DNA of 64,000 nucleotides from positions 186,001 to 250,000 of the forward strand of contig JADKCL010000005.1 of assembly GCA_016718825.1 (NCBI GenBank). The letters are read 5' to 3'. The position numbers were made by a program, and so were the translations under genes. This DNA comes from Bacteroidota bacterium (GTDB lineage Bacteria > Bacteroidota > Bacteroidia > J057 > JADKCL01). The notes under the pieces are model-generated. The model saw only the letters and a list, made by a program, of their open reading frames with translations. It searched no databases and had not been told where the DNA came from. How positions within the stretch are numbered: the first letter of the stretch is position 1; each line of letters opens with the position of its first letter. Shown piece after piece: positions 57,661 through 64,000 of the stretch.

Positions 57661-59100
57661 ATGGCACAAAACGAAACATCACGCGATTACAGGGGCGCAT
57701 TTGCATTGCTCACCTTGCTATTTTTCATGTGGGGGTTCATCACGGTCACAAATGACGTGTTGGTGACCACCTTTCGTGGCATTTTCCAGCTTAGCGCATT
57801 GGAATCGAGCTTGGTGCAGTTTTCCTTTTTTGGCGCATTTTTCGTGATTTCGATCATCTACTACATCGTTTCGCTGACGATGGGTGACCCGATCAACCGC
57901 ATTGGGTACAAAACGGGGATGGTGATTGGCTTGCTCGGTTGCGGACTTGGCTGTGCCTTGTTTTATCCGGCAGCGCAAATGGCCTCCTACGGGTTTTTCC
58001 TTTTTGCGCTGTTTGTCCTTGCTGCGGGTGTGACCATGCTCCAAATTGCTGCAAATCCCTACGCTGCGATCATGGGTAGCCCTGAATCCGCCTCGGGACG
58101 TTTGAATTTTGCCCAAGGCTTCAATTCGTTGGGTACCACGGTCGGGCCGCTGGTCGCCGCGATTCTGATTTTCAAGGTGTTTTCGACCGGGGACAAGAGT
58201 CCGACGGCCGTCGCCTCCGCTTATTTGATTTATTCGGCCTTGTTTGTGATTTGCGCTGCTTTTGTGGCGTTTTCCGCGATGCCGCCCTTCAAAAATGAAG
58301 AAAAAGCCGAAAAAGGCCTCGGCGTTTTGCGTTTTCCCTACCTCGTTCTCGGCGTGATTGCGATTTTTGTCTATGTGGGCGCCGAAGTGTCCACCGGGAC
58401 CTTTCTCATTGATTTTCTGCGCGATCCGAATGTCCTCGGGATGACCAAGGAGCAAGCCACCGGAATGTTGCCTTTTTTCTGGGGAGGATTGATGATCGGC
58501 AGGTTGTTGGGGGCCATTTCGCTGAGTACAACTTTGGAAACGGTCAAAAAGGCGGTCTACATGGCCGTGGTTGCTGCGGCATGTTTTTTCTTCATCTACT
58601 TCGTCACCGGCATCAAAACAGAAGGCGGCGTTTTCTCCTACCAAACACTTCCCTTGACCGAATTGGGTATCTATTTGTTGCTTTTGCTGGTCACCTACGT
58701 CGGATTGCTGGCGGGTCGGGATGCGCCTGCACGCACGTTGGGAATCTTTTCGCTGGTGAATATCGTCTTGCTGATGGTCGGGGCATTCGGCAGCGGTCAT
58801 CTCGCAGCTTGGTGTGTGATCGGCGCCGGATTGTTCAACTCGATCATGTGGAGCAATATTTTCTCCTTGTCCATTGCGGATTTGGGCAAATACACGAGTC
58901 AAGGCAGTTCGTTGTTGGTGATGGCGATCGTCGGGGGTGCCTTGGTACCTCCATTGCAGGCAACCTTGGCCGACAGTTTTGGCAGTTTTCAACTTTCTTA
59001 TGTCGTTCCAGCGGCATGTTATCTGTACCTTGCATTTTATGGCTGGATCGGGGCTGGAATCGGACGAAAGAGAATTCAAGCGCAGGCTTATGAAAGATAA
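57661..59100 (+). CDS. Sugar MFS transporter (FucP/NagP type)
   Basis: 479 residues, twelve spans. Family motifs: RGAFALLTLLFFMWGFITVTNDVLV, then VLAAGVTMLQIAANPYAAIMG, RLNFAQGFNSLGTTVGPLVAA and YVGAEVSTGTFLIDFL. FucP-like proton symporters of Bacteroidota carry fucose, glucose/galactose or GlcNAc (NagP). Nearness to GH20 and a ROK kinase points to GlcNAc, but the substrate is inferred. It overlaps the kinase gene by 11 bp, so the two are translationally linked. Confidence 0.93.
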   Translation: MAQNETSRDYRGAFALLTLLFFMWGFITVTNDVLVTTFRGIFQLSALESSLVQFSFFGAFFVISIIYYIVSLTMGDPINRIGYKTGMVIGLLGCGLGCALFYPAAQMASYGFFLFALFVLAAGVTMLQIAANPYAAIMGSPESASGRLNFAQGFNSLGTTVGPLVAAILIFKVFSTGDKSPTAVASAYLIYSALFVICAAFVAFSAMPPFKNEEKAEKGLGVLRFPYLVLGVIAIFVYVGAEVSTGTFLIDFLRDPNVLGMTKEQATGMLPFFWGGLMIGRLLGAISLSTTLETVKKAVYMAVVAAACFFFIYFVTGIKTEGGVFSYQTLPLTELGIYLLLLLVTYVGLLAGRDAPARTLGIFSLVNIVLLMVGAFGSGHLAAWCVIGAGLFNSIMWSNIFSLSIADLGKYTSQGSSLLVMAIVGGALVPPLQATLADSFGSFQLSYVVPAACYLYLAFYGWIGAGIGRKRIQAQAYER

Positions 59101-60067
59101 AATCGTAATCGGGGCTGATATCGGGGGGACCAATACCACGTTGGGATTGGTCAATGGACGTGGCGAAATCCTGTCGGAGATGCGGTTTTCAACGCGTTCG
59201 TTTGAAAAGCCACAAGGGTTGGTGCAGGCACTTTCCGATGAGATCCGCTGTCGCATCGACGATATGGGCGGCAATGGCGATTTGTGTGGCGTCGGTTTGG
59301 GTGCTCCGAATGGGAATTTTTATTCGGGGATGGTCGAAGAAGCCCCCAATTTGCGCTGGAAAGGCAATGTGGACCTGCGTACGATGTTCAGCGAAGCCTT
59401 GAACGTACCTTGCGTCCTTACCAATGACGCCAACGCGGCCGCGATCGGCGAAATGATCTATGGTGGCGCAATCGGCATGAAAAACTTTGTGGTGATCACC
59501 ATCGGCACAGGTTTGGGCAGTGGCATCGTCGTCAATGGCGAATTGCTCTATGGGCATTCCGGATTTGCCGGCGAAATGGGGCATACGATCGCTGTACGGG
59601 ACGGGCGCTTGTGCACTTGCGGGCGGCGCGGCTGCTTGGAGGCGTATGTGAGTGCGCGTGGCATCCGGCAGACGACGGTGGAGATTCTCACCGGCCGCAA
59701 ATATCCCAGCGAATTGCGCCAACTTTCGGCAGAAAAACTAAGTCCAAAAAATGTGGCCCAAGCTGCGATGGAAGGCGATCCGATTGCGCAGGAAATTTTT
59801 GAATTCACTGGCGAATTGCTCGGACGGCACTTGGCGGATGCCGTGGCCTTGCTGAGTCCGGAGGCGATTTTTTTCTACGGCGGCGTCTCCGGCGCAGGGG
59901 ATGTATTGCTCGCCCCGACAAGGCGTGCCTTGGAAGAAAACGTATTGGGCGTCTTCAAGGGACGCACCCAATTGCTGCCTTCGGCCCTTCAGGGCAGGTC
60001 GGCTGCAATTTTAGGCGCTGCGGCGCTGGCTTGGAAAACGTTTTGTGTGCCGGTTGGGGGGAATTGA
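59090..60067 (+). CDS. ROK-family sugar kinase (glucokinase/GlcNAc kinase type)
   Basis: 325 residues from MKDKIVIGADIGGTNTTLGL (frame open from 58937). Phosphate-binding DIGGTNT, catalytic base in TNDANAAAIGEM, and the ROK zinc/signature segment GHTIAVRDGRLCTCGRRGCLEAY are complete. Normal length; no DNA-binding domain, so an enzyme and not a NagC-type repressor. Overlap with the sugar MFS gene and nearby GH20 support GlcNAc as substrate, though glucose is possible. Confidence 0.93.
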   Translation: MKDKIVIGADIGGTNTTLGLVNGRGEILSEMRFSTRSFEKPQGLVQALSDEIRCRIDDMGGNGDLCGVGLGAPNGNFYSGMVEEAPNLRWKGNVDLRTMFSEALNVPCVLTNDANAAAIGEMIYGGAIGMKNFVVITIGTGLGSGIVVNGELLYGHSGFAGEMGHTIAVRDGRLCTCGRRGCLEAYVSARGIRQTTVEILTGRKYPSELRQLSAEKLSPKNVAQAAMEGDPIAQEIFEFTGELLGRHLADAVALLSPEAIFFYGGVSGAGDVLLAPTRRALEENVLGVFKGRTQLLPSALQGRSAAILGAAALAWKTFCVPVGGN

Positions 60068-60094
60068 GGGGGGATTTTCCATCGCCAGCCTATT

Positions 60095-60880
60095 CTACCA
60101 TTGATAAATGTCCTGACGTGCATGGACCTCCATGGTTTCTATGGATTCATCGGCTGACCAGACATCCAATCGCTCAATTTGCAAGCTGTCGCTCCATTGA
60201 TAGCGGGCATAAGCGAAAGCTCTCCCATCCTCGCAAGCATCCTCCAAGTGAACCATCGCCCTCAAAAGGCCATTGCGGTTGTAGAAAAGGTAGTCGTGAA
60301 AATTGGTGTACAGCGATGCGTGGCACATTTCGCCATGCACTGCCAACAAGCATAGCGGACTTTTGCGGATGATGCGCAAGCTGCGAAAGCTGACTTGTGG
60401 CCATGCAGGCGTATGGCGCGGATTTTCCAGGAATGCTGAGTCCGAAGGATGCAATAGGGATGGTCTCTCGAGGGGGAATTCCTCCGCTGTCAAACCCATT
60501 GCGCCAGGAGCAAAAGGGGATTCTGCCCGCCAAGTTTGGCTTGTTTGGTAACCCTGCTCTTGCTGCCAATTGCCTTTGGACCAGTGCTCCACTGCCATTT
60601 CAATGTCTTGCAAGGCTTGCGCGTCAAGTTCGAGGCCAAGTTTCTCCTTGAGCAATGCTGGATTTTGCGCCAACAATGGATAGGGCGCCATTGTCCTCAT
60701 CGCGCTGTCTCCAACCCATTCGCGTTTTGAATCGGGAAGAATTTGCATTTTCCCTGGATACAGTTCGCGTTGGCCTGCACTCAATTGTTGGATCCAAACT
60801 TGATGTTGTTTGGGGGAATTGCAGGCAATGACGGCGTTGGCGGCCATCGCTGATATCCATAGGATGCGTTTTGTGTTCAA
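60095..60880 (-). CDS. Lipoprotein of unknown function
   Basis: 261 residues with lipobox AVIAC at residue 20. The mature part is Trp/Gln-rich with mixed helix and strand (QVSFRSLRIIRKSPLCLLAVHGEMCHASLYTNFHDYLFYNRNGLLRAM). The last part has a DPBB- or NTF2-like strand series; no family can be named. It is the only minus-strand gene in the glycan block and ends 28 bp from the kinase stop. Confidence 0.65.
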   Translation of the reverse strand: MNTKRILWISAMAANAVIACNSPKQHQVWIQQLSAGQRELYPGKMQILPDSKREWVGDSAMRTMAPYPLLAQNPALLKEKLGLELDAQALQDIEMAVEHWSKGNWQQEQGYQTSQTWRAESPFAPGAMGLTAEEFPLERPSLLHPSDSAFLENPRHTPAWPQVSFRSLRIIRKSPLCLLAVHGEMCHASLYTNFHDYLFYNRNGLLRAMVHLEDACEDGRAFAYARYQWSDSLQIERLDVWSADESIETMEVHARQDIYQW

Positions 60881-60956
60881 TTTGAAACTTTGTGCTTACC
60901 CTTATGAATGTCAAGTTAGCTGATAATTAGCCACCGAAACAAAATTGACTTTTCCT

Positions 60957-60964
60957 TATCTTCG
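60957..60964 (+). promoter_or_regulatory. -7 element next to the ATG of the small gene at 60970
   Basis: TATCTTCG (variant of TAnnTTTG, the same as at 57634) ends 5 bp before the ATG, so the transcript would be leaderless or nearly so. No convincing -33. Confidence 0.35.
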
Positions 60965-60969
60965 ATACC

Positions 60970-61191
60970 ATGAAAGTTGCAGATAGCTTTTTGTCGCTCA
61001 AGCTTGAGACCTTGCAGATGCTGATGGCCGTAGAAGATCCAGCCAAATTGCAGCGCGTGCGCGCCGTGTTGGAGGAATCTGAGCCGACGCCACAGCATCT
61101 ATTGGACCTGATCCAACGTCGTCAGGAAGAGGCGAGGTTAGAGGTCGGTACGCCGATCGAGGAGTTCTTGGAAGAAATCAAACACTTGTAA
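60970..61191 (+). CDS. Small helical protein, possibly antitoxin-like
   Basis: 73 residues, acidic and helical (LETLQMLMAVEDPAKLQRVRAVLEES, LLDLIQRRQEEARLEVGTPIEEFLEEIKHL). Size and layout recall small antitoxins of the addiction-module type, but no toxin gene is next to it. The codon pattern and a near-consensus -7 element support a real gene. Confidence 0.6.
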   Translation: MKVADSFLSLKLETLQMLMAVEDPAKLQRVRAVLEESEPTPQHLLDLIQRRQEEARLEVGTPIEEFLEEIKHL

Positions 61192-61252
61192 GGTTCGGGG
61201 TCCTCGTCACTTTGGTCTGGATCGATTGCCTTATTCAACCCCAACAACCAAC

Positions 61253-61282
61253 TTGCCATTCCCCTCAAATCCGGCATCTTTG
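61253..61282 (+). promoter_or_regulatory. Promoter of the GH92 gene
   Basis: TTG (61253-61255), a 19-bp spacer and CATCTTTG (61275-61282; one mismatch to TAnnTTTG). It ends 5 bp before the ATG, so the message is probably leaderless. Confidence 0.45.
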
Positions 61283-61287
61283 TAGTT

Positions 61288-64000
61288 ATGCCAAAATCCA
61301 CTTTCGCCATTTCTTGGGTGCTGCTGCTTTTCGCATCGGCTTTGTTGCTCAATGCCTGCAAGGAGACAACGCCGATTTCCGAAAATCCCATTGATTTGGT
61401 CAACCCTTTCATCGGCACGGGCGGACATGGCCATACCTATCCGGGTGCGACGGTGCCGTTTGGGATGGTGCAATTGAGTCCGGATACACGTCGGGATGGT
61501 TGGGATGGCTGCTCCGGGTACCATGCTTCCGACAGCTTGATTCTTGGATTTTCGCATACACATTTAAGTGGTACGGGGGTAAGTGACTATGCAGATATCC
61601 AGTTGTTTCCAGTTTCGCGCCGGTTGAGCTACGAAGACAAGCTTGAGAAGCAGGGCAAGGAATTGCCGGCTGACATGTACGCTTTCAGAAAGACGAATGA
61701 AAGCGCTGGACCGGGCTGGTACACGGTGCAAAATGTGCAGGACAGCGCCAAAGTAGAATTGACAGCGACACCTCATTGCGGATTCCACAGCTACACTTTC
61801 GGTAAAGGATGCGACAAAAGCCAAATGGTCCTCGATTTGGGCTACCGCGATGTGACGGTAGCAAACGGAATGCGAATCGTGAATGACTCTGTCGTCGAAG
61901 GGTATCGCTTTTCGTCGGGCTGGGCGAAGGATCAGAAATTGTTTTTTGTCATGGCGTTTAATCAGCCATTTCGTTGTGGGGGGCCTTGGAAGGATGAATT
62001 TCCGCAAGATTCCATGGTTTCAAACCTGCAAAAGGTCAATTTTGATCTTTGTAGTAGAGGAAGTGTGCTCATCAAAGTTGGCCTCAGCGCCGTGAGCATC
62101 GAAGGTGCCCGCAAAAACCTCGAAGCCGAGATTCCCGGCTGGGACTTCGAAGGAACCAAACAAAAAGCCATTGATAGCTGGAAACAGCAATTGGGCAAAA
62201 TCGACATCGAAGGCGGCACTCGGGAGCAGCAACGCATTTTTTATACGGCGCTTTACCACACGAGCATCGTCCCGAACCTCTTCAGCGATGTCGATGGCCA
62301 ATACCGAGGAATGGATGGCAAAATTCATTCGGCGAAGGATCCGCAATACACCGTTTTTTCGCTTTGGGACACCTATCGCGCCGCGCATCCGCTGTACACC
62401 TTGATCGAGCAGAAGCGCACGGGGGAGTTCATTCGCAGCTTTTTGCGGATGTACCAAGACGGTGGTCGGTTGCCGGTTTGGGAGCTCGCCGGGAATGAAA
62501 CCGAATGCATGATCGGCTACCACAGCGTTTCGGTAATTGCGGATGCGTACATGAAGGGCCTGCGGGATTTTGATGCCGAATTGGCTTTGAAGGCGATGGT
62601 GCACAGCGCGGACATGGACCATTTCGGACTCGAATTTTACAAGCGTCAGGGCCATATCGGGGCAGGTGACGAGGCCGAAAGCGTTTCCAAAACCTTGGAA
62701 TATGCCTATGATGATTGGTGCATCGCCGAAATGGCCAAGGCCATGGGGCATGATTCGATTGCTGTGATTTTTTACAAACGGGCGCAGTATTACAAAAACC
62801 TATTCGACCCCAAGACGGGCTTTTTCCGGGCCAAGATGAATGGTTGCTGGCAGGAGCCGTTTGATCCGCGGGAGGTCAATTTCAACTTCACCGAGGCCAA
62901 TGCCTGGCAATACAGCTTGGCCGTGCCGCAAGACATCGAAGGCCTGATCACCTTGATGGGCGGCAAGGACAAACTTGAAGCCCACCTTGACAAGCTTTTC
63001 ACGGCCGAAAAAGCCACGACGGGCCGCGAGCAGGCCGACATCACGGGTCTCATCGGACAGTATGCGCATGGCAACGAACCGAGCCACCACATGGCGTGGT
63101 TATACAATTTCACCGATTCGCCGTGGAAAGCCCAGGAACGCATTCGCCAGATTCTCAACGAAATGTACCACGACCAACCCGACGGCCTCAGTGGCAACGA
63201 AGACTGCGGGCAAATGAGTGCCTGGTATGTCATGAGCGCGATGGGGCTGTATGCCGTGACACCGGGAGTTCCTGAATACCATGTTATTGCCCCGATTTTC
63301 CCGCGGGTGGTCATCCATCTGGAAAATGGAAAACAGTTTGAGATTCTTGCGCCCGGAACGGACAAAGGCAAGCCTTTTCCGCAATCTGCGAAGCTCAACG
63401 GCAAGCGACTTGAAGGCCTCGTGATCGACCACAAAACGATCATGGAGGGTGGCAAACTGGAATTTGAAATGGGGGAGGCGCCGATACCGGACCGAACCGC
63501 GATCTGCTTTGCAGGTGGCCATCCACGTCGCCCCACGAGCGAAATCTATGGTCCACAAATCGCGCCGGTGCCGTTTTTTGTGACGCGTTCGCAGACGTTC
63601 ACGGACACGCTGAGCGTGCGCATCGCAAGTGTAAGTGCGGAGCCGGGCGCGACCATCCGCTACACGCAAGACGGGAGCCTGCCCACACAGGCATCGCCCG
63701 CTTACGCAAGACCCTTCGAAATCAAGGAAAATACAATTCTGCAAGCGATTTGCGTTGACAAAAGTGGCAACGTCAGTCCTGTTGCCCGCGCCGAATTCTT
63801 CAAAATCGACCCGAACCGCAAGCTTCAGCTGCTTTCCAAATATGAAAACCAATACGCCGCTGGCGGCGACAATGCCCTGATTGATGGCCTTCGCGGTCCG
63901 TTGAATTTCCGCACTGGCCGTTGGCAGGGTTATCAGCATGACATGGAGGTGGTGGTGGACCTTGGCAAGCCGACAAAGGTCAGCACCGTCAAAGTGGGAT
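61288..64000 (+). CDS. GH92 alpha-mannosidase lipoprotein (3' end outside window)
   Basis: The frame is open from the ATG at 61288 to the window end (904 codons present). A signal sequence with lipobox LLNAC gives a surface or periplasmic lipoprotein. GH92 motifs are VNPFIGTGGHGHTYPGATVP, FGMVQLSPDTR, FSHTHLSGTGVSDYADIQL, then WELAGNETECMIGYHS and GNEDCGQMSAWYVMSAMGLY with the catalytic acid region. After about residue 750 there is a CHB_HEX-like/FN3 domain (AEPGATIRYTQDGSLPT) and the start of a discoidin-like domain. GH92 enzymes remove alpha-mannose from N-glycans or mannan. Confidence 0.95.
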   Translation, partial: MPKSTFAISWVLLLFASALLLNACKETTPISENPIDLVNPFIGTGGHGHTYPGATVPFGMVQLSPDTRRDGWDGCSGYHASDSLILGFSHTHLSGTGVSDYADIQLFPVSRRLSYEDKLEKQGKELPADMYAFRKTNESAGPGWYTVQNVQDSAKVELTATPHCGFHSYTFGKGCDKSQMVLDLGYRDVTVANGMRIVNDSVVEGYRFSSGWAKDQKLFFVMAFNQPFRCGGPWKDEFPQDSMVSNLQKVNFDLCSRGSVLIKVGLSAVSIEGARKNLEAEIPGWDFEGTKQKAIDSWKQQLGKIDIEGGTREQQRIFYTALYHTSIVPNLFSDVDGQYRGMDGKIHSAKDPQYTVFSLWDTYRAAHPLYTLIEQKRTGEFIRSFLRMYQDGGRLPVWELAGNETECMIGYHSVSVIADAYMKGLRDFDAELALKAMVHSADMDHFGLEFYKRQGHIGAGDEAESVSKTLEYAYDDWCIAEMAKAMGHDSIAVIFYKRAQYYKNLFDPKTGFFRAKMNGCWQEPFDPREVNFNFTEANAWQYSLAVPQDIEGLITLMGGKDKLEAHLDKLFTAEKATTGREQADITGLIGQYAHGNEPSHHMAWLYNFTDSPWKAQERIRQILNEMYHDQPDGLSGNEDCGQMSAWYVMSAMGLYAVTPGVPEYHVIAPIFPRVVIHLENGKQFEILAPGTDKGKPFPQSAKLNGKRLEGLVIDHKTIMEGGKLEFEMGEAPIPDRTAICFAGGHPRRPTSEIYGPQIAPVPFFVTRSQTFTDTLSVRIASVSAEPGATIRYTQDGSLPTQASPAYARPFEIKENTILQAICVDKSGNVSPVARAEFFKIDPNRKLQLLSKYENQYAAGGDNALIDGLRGPLNFRTGRWQGYQHDMEVVVDLGKPTKVSTVKVG

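Noticed and set aside
57718..59274. 518-residue minus-strand open frame
   Set aside because: It is wholly antisense to the sugar MFS transporter and the kinase start; composition (Gln/His/Arg-rich, no domains) is that of a shadow frame.

Overview
The window is chromosomal DNA of a Bacteroidota bacterium, probably of the Saprospiria/Chitinophagia side of the phylum (placement inferred). The evidence is the end of sprA (gliding/type IX secretion), several proteins with type IX (T9SS) C-terminal sorting domains, SprB repeats, a TonB receptor/DUF4249 pair, GH20 and GH92 glycosidases, and promoters of the Bacteroidota form TTTG-N~20-TAnnTTTG. No tRNA, rRNA, IS element, prophage or CRISPR array was seen.

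Layout. 1-5.9 kb: end of sprA, gcvH, a TPR protein. 6.1-8.4 kb: an arsenic operon (arsR, metallophosphoesterase, ACR3 pump) with a palindromic operator over its promoter. 8.5-11.6 kb: DUF4783 protein, gpmI, a secreted protein and crcB. 11.6-18.4 kb (minus strand): a cobalamin-riboswitch operon of five surface or secreted proteins, namely a T9SS beta-propeller, a formylglycine-generating-enzyme-fold protein, a very short T9SS-tail protein, a BtuB-like TonB receptor and a BtuG-like propeller lipoprotein. 18.5-22.3 kb: two thioredoxin-fold proteins and four small envelope proteins. 22.5-25.4 kb: a multi-PAS/GAF histidine kinase split by a frameshift. 25.4-32.7 kb: MOSC protein, two related membrane proteins with an EEP-like protein, and a winged-helix regulator with a membrane protein and a ferritin-like protein that share an operator; then a helical-repeat protein and a Uma2 protein. 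32.7-35.5 kb: a large BNR-repeat T9SS protein. 35.6-38.4 kb: a lipoprotein, three tandem paralogous single-span membrane proteins and a small polytopic membrane protein. 38.4-48.7 kb: flippase-like protein, DUF547, DUF1801, beta-barrel, TerD, GH114, DUF4249/TonB receptor and a steroid 5-alpha-reductase-like enzyme. 48.8-53 kb: SprB-repeat adhesin and a GT-C-like membrane protein. 53.4-64 kb: sirtuin and a glycan-use block (GH20, CutC, TPR, sugar MFS, ROK kinase, GH92).

How the parts fit. The cobalamin operon looks like a complete outer-surface B12 capture and import unit, with parts (FGE-fold protein, short T9SS-tail protein, T9SS propeller) not found in the familiar BtuB/BtuG pair. The 36-38.4 kb paralog trio and its polytopic neighbour form an unexplained membrane unit. 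The 53-64 kb block fits release, uptake and phosphorylation of amino sugars together with mannose trimming. Apparent frameshifts at short homopolymers (24670, 26190, 40371) and near 15154, plus a 21-G tract, may be sequencing or assembly errors and affect several gene models.
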